Shown here one piece after another: positions 1 to 5,731 of a DNA stretch of 5,731 bases (position 1 is its first letter; the number at the start of each line of letters is the position of its first letter). The stretch spans positions 1 to 5,731 of the forward strand of contig JAKONF010000099.1 in NCBI GenBank assembly GCA_022702085.1. The letters are read 5' to 3'. The stretch comes from Rickettsiaceae bacterium. Its GTDB lineage: Bacteria; Pseudomonadota; Alphaproteobacteria; Rickettsiales; Rickettsiaceae. Made by a program: the position numbers and the translations under genes. The notes beneath the pieces are model-generated. The model was not told the origin of the DNA and searched no databases. It was given only the letters and a program-made list of their open reading frames with translations.

Positions 1-25
1 TAATTTAAAAACATATTCATATCCA

Positions 26-2344
26 TTAATTAGGAATCTCTTCACTCAACGACAAATTCGTATTTCCTGCTAATGATTGTGTGTGCTCGTAATCATCAAT
101 AGCTTGCCCTATAACTTCAGAATAAAAAATACCTTTATATTTAGTAAAAAATTCTTTAACTTTACTAGCGCAGTCAAGATGCTCAAGCGTAATTCTTGTT
201 ATTTCATTTTTACTACTTTCGTCTTTTAGATATGAGTGACCTTTGTATATTGGACGTTGTTCACAAAAACCTGATATATGTTGAAAAATTTCTAAATCTT
301 TTGGATTGTCATTAATCAAAATAGCTTGAACTTGTTTAAAGTTAATAGGGGCTGTAATTGGTTGAATCTCATTTTCATTTGCGTGCTCAGATTCATTTGC
401 ATGTTTAAGACTTTCTTCATCTACATAGATTTTATAAGCGTCCCATAGTGCAAAGCTTTTGATATTATCAATTACCTCTTCATAATCTTCGAGAATATCT
501 TGTAAACCAATTTTAAGTTTTTCAGGTAAAAAGTCGTAATTCATCGTTTGTTTTAAATGCTCTGCAAAGTCTGAGGATTCTTCGCCTGTCAACTTAGCAT
601 TCTTCATAGCGCATAAGCTTTTAAAGCGACAAAGCATGAAGTCGATATGATCATCGCTTAATTGTCCTATTAATTTCAAAGCTATATTTAAGCTTTGTTG
701 AATTATATCTTTATTAGCTTTATTAAATAAATCATCGATGAAAGCTGCTTTCATGTAGAAATCATGAACTATCTCACGCGCATCAAATCCGGGATATTTG
801 TCCGTGGTCAAGAATATCTCATTTTCCATTGATTCTTTTATTATGTCTAAAGGTGTTCTTCCGTAATTTTGAAGGTGTATATCAGCGCCATAGGCTAGTA
901 ATTTTTTAACTCCCTCTATATCATTACGTACTGCATGTAATGGAGTAGATGATCCTCCAATTCTTATAAGATTAACATCAGCTCCCACTTTTAGTAAATA
1001 ATCAATCAACAAAAGTTTAGGTTTAAGATTAGATGAATTCACTGAACAAATAAATAGAGGAGTAGCATTAAAATCTAATTTATTGACTTCAAAACCATAT
1101 TCTACCAAAAGATGCATTATTTCTAATGCATCACTTTCAGATATACGACCTGCCATGCATTTGTAAGCAACTTGATGTATAGGAGTTTGTACATATTCGT
1201 AATGAACATCAACATTACCCTCAGCCAATATTTTTTTTATCTCCTCAATGTCATTCTTATCTATAGCTGTGTATAATTTAACAAAGTTTTCTTTATCTTC
1301 AATCTGAGTAATGTCATCATCTTCAACTATGGCTTCGTGCAATTCAATGGAGTCTTCAAAGTCCTCAGTTTTGTCAATTAAAGCTTTTAATTGTTTTATC
1401 TTTTCTTCGGTGTAAATAGCAATATTTTTAGATAAATTTGAAATTTCATCATCACCATCAATATTTAGGTAATCTTCAACGATACTTGCAAAACCAATTT
1501 TGAGTTTTTCAGGTAAAAAGTCATAGTTAATAATTTGTTTTAAGTAATCGATAAAATCAGCGATATTATCTGTTACTTTTTGTTCTTTAATAGCATTAGC
1601 TCGTAAGTTTTTAAAGCGAGTGAGCATGAAGTCGATATGATGATCACTAAAATCATTCACAAGTTTTAAAGCTATGTCTAAGCTTTGTTGAATCATATCT
1701 TTGTCGGCTTTATTAAATAAATCATCGATAAAAGCAGCTTTTAGATATAAATCGCAGTTTATTTTATTAAGATCACTAATTTCATGATCAGCATCATTTT
1801 CCATTTTTTCTAATTGGGTTTTTGCTCTATTAAAACTTGAAATTTCAAGTAAGCCATCTATCTTATATATATCAGCTCCATTTGCTAATAGAAGTTCAGT
1901 TATAACATCATAACTTATTCTTAAAGCAGAAGAGCTGCCAATATTAACATCAGCTCCTGCGTCTAATAAACACTTGATTAGTAGAGGTTTGGGTTCCATT
2001 CCTATAGCGCAAAATAAAGGACTCATGCCACTCCATTCTTTATTAACATCAGCACCATAATTTATCAAAATTTGCATTATTTTTAGCGCATCATCTTCAG
2101 ATATAGTTTCTACTTTTCGGCATAGCATATTAAGTTTACATAAAGGTGAAATATTAATATCCAAGATACCTGAATATTCGTAATGAACATCAACATTACC
2201 CTCGGCTAATATCTCTTCTATTTTGATGATATCATTATTATCTATAGCTTCGTGTAATCTAACAGAGTTTTCTATTCTTTGTTTTAGAATAGATTCCTCA
2301 CTATTCTTTTCTTTTGTTAAATCAAATGCTTCTTGGCTTTTCAT
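26..2344 (-). CDS. Large ankyrin-repeat protein with duplicated module, probable host-directed effector
   Basis: A 772-residue protein, soluble by eye, with no signal peptide or membrane segment. Ankyrin-type helices and loops are visible at about 27-60, 85-160 and 354-500, with hallmarks such as GADVN (97-101, 130-134, 454-458), GADIY/GADIH and TPLH/TPLD. Each ankyrin block is followed by a helical domain (200-292 and 530-621) that begins with a shared AAFIDDLFNKA and ends with a shared NYDFLPEKLKIG. I do not recognise this domain by name. Residues 622-772 are a unique tail, rich in charge, with a small HANE repeat at 648-657. Ankyrin repeats bind other proteins; in Rickettsiales such proteins are often secreted into the host cell, and that role here is inference. 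The ATG at 2344 is the first start in the frame; its ribosome binding site is weak (purine-rich AAAAGAT upstream). It is transcribed away from the toxin-antitoxin remnant. Target unknown. Confidence 0.88.
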   Translation of the reverse strand: MKSQEAFDLTKEKNSEESILKQRIENSVRLHEAIDNNDIIKIEEILAEGNVDVHYEYSGILDINISPLCKLNMLCRKVETISEDDALKIMQILINYGADVNKEWSGMSPLFCAIGMEPKPLLIKCLLDAGADVNIGSSSALRISYDVITELLLANGADIYKIDGLLEISSFNRAKTQLEKMENDADHEISDLNKINCDLYLKAAFIDDLFNKADKDMIQQSLDIALKLVNDFSDHHIDFMLTRFKNLRANAIKEQKVTDNIADFIDYLKQIINYDFLPEKLKIGFASIVEDYLNIDGDDEISNLSKNIAIYTEEKIKQLKALIDKTEDFEDSIELHEAIVEDDDITQIEDKENFVKLYTAIDKNDIEEIKKILAEGNVDVHYEYVQTPIHQVAYKCMAGRISESDALEIMHLLVEYGFEVNKLDFNATPLFICSVNSSNLKPKLLLIDYLLKVGADVNLIRIGGSSTPLHAVRNDIEGVKKLLAYGADIHLQNYGRTPLDIIKESMENEIFLTTDKYPGFDAREIVHDFYMKAAFIDDLFNKANKDIIQQSLNIALKLIGQLSDDHIDFMLCRFKSLCAMKNAKLTGEESSDFAEHLKQTMNYDFLPEKLKIGLQDILEDYEEVIDNIKSFALWDAYKIYVDEESLKHANESEHANENEIQPITAPINFKQVQAILINDNPKDLEIFQHISGFCEQRPIYKGHSYLKDESSKNEITRITLEHLDCASKVKEFFTKYKGIFYSEVIGQAIDDYEHTQSLAGNTNLSLSEEIPN
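482..1291 (-). repeat. Ankyrin plus helical-domain module, copy B (C-terminal)
   Basis: This segment encodes residues 352-621 and is the second copy of the module. Its ankyrin part is more regular than that of copy A, with clear TPLHAV and GRTPLDII repeats at 467-502 that copy A lacks or has lost. It keeps the GNVDVHYEY, AAFIDDLFNKA, HIDFML and NYDFLPEKLKIG blocks of copy A. It carries an eight-base run of T (A in the coding sense) at 1231-1238, in the KKIL codons of its first helix pair. Confidence 0.85.
1295..1357 (-). repeat. Vestigial third copy of the module start
   Basis: Residues 330-350, between the two full modules, read EDSIELHEAIVEDDDITQIED. This matches the first helix pair of copy A (ENSVRLHEAIDNNDIIKIEE, 25-44) and of copy B (ENFVKLYTAIDKNDIEEIKK, 352-371). 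The match stops just before the EGNVDVHYEY block. It therefore looks like a third, truncated unit left by unequal recombination, or a retained extra helix pair. The homology is by eye over about 20 residues. Confidence 0.6.
1469..2272 (-). repeat. Ankyrin plus helical-domain module, copy A (N-terminal)
   Basis: This segment encodes residues 25-292 of the ankyrin protein and is the first copy of an in-gene tandem duplication. It aligns with the second copy at an offset of 981 bases at its start and 987 bases at its end. DNA-level identity survives in places, for example the sequence around 2176-2203 that encodes GNVDVHYEY, and the one around 1508-1520 that encodes FLPEKL. The helical half (200-292) matches copy B at roughly two thirds of residues by eye; the ankyrin half is less similar. 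Confidence 0.85.
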
Positions 2345-2372
2345 ATTTCTGTTTTTATCTTTTCAACTCAAA

Positions 2373-2378
2373 ATTATA
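2373..2378 (-). promoter_or_regulatory. Candidate -10 box for the ankyrin gene
   Basis: The minus strand reads TATAAT exactly here, 28 bases before the ankyrin ATG. No convincing -35 box sits at 16-18 bases; a TTGAAT lies at a short spacing of 14 bases (2393-2398). In DNA this AT-rich a perfect hexamer can occur by chance. Confidence 0.3.
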
Positions 2379-2437
2379 CATTGTTTATAGTAATTCAATG
2401 ATAAAGAGAAATAAAGCTTATTATTGACTGAAAACTG

Positions 2438-2464
2438 AAGGTATATTAAGGTATATTATATGCC
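2438..2464. promoter_or_regulatory. Tandem 10-bp repeat and palindrome, possible operator
   Basis: AAGGTATATT occurs twice back to back (2438-2447 and 2448-2457), a perfect direct repeat with a period of about one helical turn. It runs into an imperfect palindrome at 2450-2464, GGTATAT-T-ATATGCC, with one mismatch between half-sites. A TTGACT at 2424-2429 could be a -35 box, but no -10 hexamer lies at the usual 16-18 bases from it; TATATT occurs at 12 and 22. Antitoxins commonly repress their own operon from such sites, and this region precedes the toxin-antitoxin remnant. That it is the operator is inference from position and symmetry. Confidence 0.35.
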
Positions 2465-2523
2465 AAAATATCAAAAACTTTTTTGCACATTCAACTAAGA
2501 AATAGAATTACTTTTAAAATTAC

Positions 2524-2531
2524 AAAGGAGG
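2524..2531 (+). promoter_or_regulatory. Perfect Shine-Dalgarno site before an ATT codon
   Basis: AAAGGAGG here contains the full AAGGAGG core, the strongest ribosome binding site in the window. It is followed, after 7 bases, by ATT AAA AAA ATA. The spacing is ideal for initiation at 2539, yet no ATG, GTG or TTG lies there. It marks where translation of the antitoxin-like frame starts, or started before the codon mutated. Confidence 0.7.
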
Positions 2532-2538
2532 AAGTTAC

Positions 2539-2643
2539 ATTAAAAAAATATCATCAGCAAATTACCAATATTTGGCTTCTTTATCTGATTCTCTATGTGA
2601 ATGGGTGTCTATAGAAGACGAAGAGGCTTATGATGATTTATGA
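2539..2643 (+). pseudogene. Short antitoxin-like frame, ATT start or lost start codon
   Basis: A 34-codon frame that ends in SLCEWVSIEDEEAYDDL. An acidic tail with a W, then DEEAY and DL, resembles C-terminal tails of antitoxins that neutralise MazF/PemK-type toxins; this is recognition by eye. Upstream the same frame is open back to a TAA at 2515-2517, with no ATG, GTG or TTG, so the candidate first codon is ATT at 2539, placed 7 bases after a perfect Shine-Dalgarno site. The next possible start is TTG at 2572, which would leave 23 residues. Its TGA stop (2641-2643) overlaps the toxin ATG at 2633 by 11 bases, the coupling typical of toxin-antitoxin operons. It may be dead (ATG to ATT) or use a rare AUU start. 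The usual N-terminal DNA-binding domain is absent, so it may also be a truncated remnant or a naturally short partner. Confidence 0.5.
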
Positions 2644-2966
2644 TAAATATGACATTTTCAGAGTACCATTAATTACCTTTCATTAATAAACAATCTCTTA
2701 AAAAGCGTCCAGCTTCGATAATTTCAAATAGCGAATTCCAAAGCAAATATAATCAATGCATTCTGGCTATGATTACAAGTGCCAAACAAAGTAACTGGGA
2801 AGATGATGTAATAATTACAAATAATTGTGAAACAGGTCTTACTGTTAGTTCAAAAATCAGATTAAAAATATTTACTTTAGAATCTAATCTTATCATAAAT
2901 AGATTAGGCTACCTAAATAATCAAGACAAAAAATCTATCTCAATTAAAATCCAAAAATATCTATAA
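2633..2966 (+). pseudogene. MazF/PemK-family toxin, frameshifted by ATTA duplication
   Basis: From ATG 2633 the frame reads MIYDKYDIFRVPL and then runs to a TAA at 2684-2686. The downstream frame, from CCT at 2676, reads PFINKQSLKKRPASIIS and continues to the TAA at 2964-2966. The junction is ATTA ATTA (2668-2671, 2672-2675); removal of one ATTA restores a 109-residue protein, the usual MazF length. In that reconstruction R24 of KKRPA and T47 of MITSAK are 23 residues apart, as are the Arg and Thr important for RNA cleavage in MazF toxins. MazF enzymes are sequence-specific endoribonucleases that cut mRNA. The rest of the frame is free of other stops, so the break is recent or tolerated. The 65-codon piece from ATG 2769 is the toxin's C-terminal half, not an independent gene, and lacks the Arg. 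Overlaps the antitoxin-like frame. Confidence 0.75.
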
Positions 2967-3125
2967 TTATAATTTTATTAAATTTTCAAGATTAATATTT
3001 GGCTACATAATCATAATATATAGGGAGTCTTGAGATAAGGATTTTTTATAACCTTTCAGCTCCTTCATATACTAAATTTTGGAACATGATTTGTTGAGTT
3101 GAACATAATTCTTATACAATCTTTA

Positions 3126-4154
<1,029 letters not shown>

Positions 4155-4203
4155 TTATGATAATTAAATATTTAGGATATTTTAGTAATAAATAGGTAAT
4201 TTA

Positions 4204-4743
4204 TTATTTGATTGCTTTTAATCCTTCTTTCAAACCATTAGCAGAAAAAGGTAGATTGATTTGCTCACCTTTAATATTGATAAAAGCAATGGTATTTTCT
4301 TGTGAAGCAAGCAATGCATCCAAGTTGACTTGTGAAATTGCTCCTACTGCATTACAACTAACAGTGCTGCAAGTAGTAAACTTTCCTGGAATCAATAATT
4401 GACCAGAACTGATTAATGAGGTGCCAGCGCTAACGTTTATACCTAATGGTAGTATTTCAATAATTTTTAATTCCTTAGTCTCACCATAAAAACCCATTTG
4501 ATAAGCTGCAACTGTAGTAGTTTTATTGTCCTTATCTACAGTAGATAGAGATTGTACTAAACTGCAAACTCTTTTTTCTTTGGCGTCTTTGGAACAACTC
4601 ACGGTCCAATCTTCAAATTTTTGACCTTCTTTAACTCCAGCTATAGAAGAAGATTTGCTCAGGAAAATTCCGGCAATAATGATGCTTATGCCGACAAGCA
4701 CAAATAAAATTTTGGTAATTTGTTTAAAGACTTGATTTTGCAT
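4204..4743 (-). CDS. Invasion-associated locus B (IalB) family protein
   Basis: A 179-residue protein with one N-terminal membrane segment (about 11-28, KILFVLVGISIIIAGIFL) and a periplasmic domain. Family hallmarks are FEDWTVSC (43-50), a second Cys in RVCSLVQ (60), IEILPLGINVSAGTSL (95-110), and TTCSTVSC (Cys 125 and 130). The four cysteines could form two disulfides, which fits an exported location. The family is named for a Bartonella invasion locus and is widespread in Alphaproteobacteria; a molecular role is not settled, and invasion should not be assumed here. I chose ATG 4743 as the start. The frame stays open up to 4830, but those 29 extra codons run back through the tRNA gene and are not plausible. 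Only a weak ribosome binding site (TTGAG) precedes the start. The gene begins 25 bases after the tRNA-Val CCA end and probably shares its transcript. Confidence 0.85.
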   Translation of the reverse strand: MQNQVFKQITKILFVLVGISIIIAGIFLSKSSSIAGVKEGQKFEDWTVSCSKDAKEKRVCSLVQSLSTVDKDNKTTTVAAYQMGFYGETKELKIIEILPLGINVSAGTSLISSGQLLIPGKFTTCSTVSCNAVGAISQVNLDALLASQENTIAFINIKGEQINLPFSANGLKEGLKAIK

Positions 4744-4768
4744 AAAATAGCTCAACAATATGAATTTT

Positions 4769-4845
4769 TGGTGGGCGATGACAGACTCGAACTGCCGACC
4801 CTCTCGGTGTAAACGAGATGCTCTAGCCAACTGAGCTAATCGCCC
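4769..4845 (-). tRNA. tRNA-Val (anticodon UAC)
   Basis: A complete cloverleaf on the minus strand. The acceptor stem GGGCGAT pairs perfectly with ATCGCCC; D arm GCTC/GAGC; anticodon stem TCTCG/CGAGA with the 7-base loop TTTACAC, which puts TAC at positions 34-36, so it reads GUA and other valine codons; a 5-base variable loop; T stem GGCAG/CTGTC with one G-T pair and loop TTCGAGT. The discriminator base is A, and CCA is encoded in the DNA (4769-4771). The gene is 74 bases to the discriminator and 77 with CCA. Confidence 0.97.
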
Positions 4846-4863
4846 TAAGATTTATGGATAGTT

Positions 4864-4892
4864 AATATGCACTAATTTTTATGGATTGGCAA
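4864..4892 (-). promoter_or_regulatory. Promoter for the tRNA-Val / ialB-family / obg cluster
   Basis: On the minus strand TTGCCA (4887-4892, five of six matches to TTGACA) is followed after exactly 17 bases by CATATT (4864-4869, four of six matches to TATAAT). Transcription would begin about 10-12 bases before the tRNA 5' end at 4845. The position and spacing fit a sigma-70 type promoter that serves the tRNA and, by read-through, the genes after it. Confidence 0.55.
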
Positions 4893-4989
4893 GTATTTTA
4901 TCTATTAAATGTAATAGTTGATTTGAGGAGCGAAGATAATTATGTTATGTTGCGATCAAGTATTGCTCAGAGAGACTAATAAATAGGAT

Positions 4990-5731
4990 ATGCAAAAATT
5001 TTTTAAAATTTTAGGTAAGTTTGTAAATTACAAGATTTCTTTGAAAGAATTATATTTTTCATTGAGTAGTTGGCTAGTGCTTTTTATCCTTTTTTTAGGG
5101 CAAGTTACTAAATTCCAATCCACTTTGATGATTATCAATTTAGCAATAGCATTATTAGTATTTTTGATAATCATTCTTCTTACCAATAGAATTCTGCTTT
5201 CAAGTTTTATTACCTTGCTATTGGCTGTTAGTTTTGATTACATAAAACAAATCAAATGGCAATTTTTACTGCAAGATTTATCAGCTGCTGATTTTTTCAT
5301 GTTGAAATTGCTGATTAATCATGGCTTGTTACGTTTAATTTATGAATATGCCACTAAAGAAATATATATAATCATAATTTTATTACTAATAAATTTCATT
5401 TTGTTGTGGAACAAATCAGATACTCTGCTAGATAAAGCAAAATTAGGCAGTAAGAATTTTTACGCCTTGAGATTAATGTCTGTAGGTATAGCATTATTGA
5501 TTGCTACTAAATTATTTGACGCAGCAATCGATAAAAGTTCGAGTTTAAATTATTTCACAAACTCAATTAGAACACAAATTGCCTCTTATCCAAAGAAAAT
5601 TTACGGTCCTTTCGCTGATGTTTTATTTAGCTTAAAAGATATTTTCATCTCACCGATTACTACTGAAATGGATGAAACATTAGTACTTAAACAGATAAAA
5701 AATAACGCCAAAATAAATTCTGAAATGCCAG
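4990..5731 (+). CDS. Polytopic membrane protein, N-terminal part, LTA-synthase/sulfatase-like (partial)
   Basis: The frame is open from ATG 4990 through 247 codons to the window end without a stop, so the gene continues beyond it. Five hydrophobic segments are visible at about 24-41, 46-64, 66-82, 121-139 and 158-176. A loop, FDYIKQIKWQFLLQDLSAAD (82-101), resembles the 'N-K-K...pL...Dl' loop in the membrane domain of LTA-synthase-type proteins. Five helices followed by an amphipathic linker, and ending at NSEMP, is the layout just before the catalytic alkaline-phosphatase/sulfatase fold, which transfers or cleaves phosphate or sulfate esters outside the inner membrane. The catalytic part lies outside the window, so the assignment rests on topology and one loop. 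An in-frame TAG at 4984-4986 makes 4990 the first possible ATG; AGG at 4985-4987 is only 2 bases from it, an unusually short spacing. It is divergent from the tRNA operon. Confidence 0.6.
   Translation, partial: MQKFFKILGKFVNYKISLKELYFSLSSWLVLFILFLGQVTKFQSTLMIINLAIALLVFLIIILLTNRILLSSFITLLLAVSFDYIKQIKWQFLLQDLSAADFFMLKLLINHGLLRLIYEYATKEIYIIIILLLINFILLWNKSDTLLDKAKLGSKNFYALRLMSVGIALLIATKLFDAAIDKSSSLNYFTNSIRTQIASYPKKIYGPFADVLFSLKDIFISPITTEMDETLVLKQIKNNAKINSEMP

Noticed and set aside
2769..2966. A stand-alone 65-residue protein.
   Set aside because: The frame is open without a start from well upstream, and its residues continue the KKRPA block of a MazF/PemK toxin. It is the 3' part of the frameshifted toxin.
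2967..3125. Possible gene remnant or terminator after obg and the toxin.
   Set aside because: Only very short frames are present. The best stem, AAGG with CCTT around 3037-3054, is four pairs with a large loop and no proper T tract. A near-repeat GAACATGATT/GAACATAATT (3082-3113) is too short to interpret.
4208..4402. A 64-codon plus-strand frame opposite the ialB-family gene.
   Set aside because: It lies wholly inside the gene on the other strand, has no ribosome binding site and no recognisable protein features. It is a shadow frame.
4744..4830. Extension of the ialB-family frame upstream to 4830 (29 more residues, MARASRLHREG...).
   Set aside because: These codons are the antisense-free reading of the tRNA-Val gene body on the same strand. 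A tRNA cannot double as the coding start; the family-like N-terminus with its membrane helix begins at ATG 4743.

Overview
The window is AT-rich and looks like chromosomal DNA from a member of the Rickettsiales, most likely Rickettsiaceae. The reasons are an Obg GTPase without the C-terminal OCT domain and of alphaproteobacterial type, an IalB-family protein, a very large ankyrin-repeat protein, a decayed toxin-antitoxin pair, and low coding density in the middle. The assignment is by recognition of families and was not tested by a search.

Layout. 26-2344 (minus) holds a 772-residue ankyrin-repeat protein, probably a host-directed effector. It was built by tandem duplication of one long module (ankyrin repeats plus an unnamed helical domain of about 92 residues) and ends in a unique tail. 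2345-2538 is a divergent intergenic region with a candidate -10 box for the ankyrin gene and a perfect tandem 10-bp repeat next to an imperfect palindrome. 2539-2966 (plus) is a decayed MazF/PemK-type toxin-antitoxin operon: a 34-codon antitoxin-like frame with a perfect ribosome binding site but ATT where ATG is expected, overlapped by a toxin gene broken by a 4-bp ATTA duplication. 2967-3125 holds no gene I can recognise.

3126-4845 is a minus-strand cluster read as tRNA-Val(UAC), ialB-family gene, obg. A good promoter lies just upstream of the tRNA, and the ialB start is only 25 bases beyond the tRNA CCA end, so the tRNA and at least the ialB-family gene are probably co-transcribed. 4990 to the window end (plus, divergent) is the N-terminal part of a five-helix membrane protein that resembles the membrane domain of LTA-synthase/sulfatase-type enzymes; it has no stop in the window.

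The genes do not form one pathway. The obg, tRNA, ialB and membrane-protein half looks like conserved core genome, and the ankyrin and toxin-antitoxin half looks like accessory DNA, in part degraded. The most notable items are the duplicated effector module with its more strongly conserved helical domain, and the exact lesions that can be read in the toxin-antitoxin pair.
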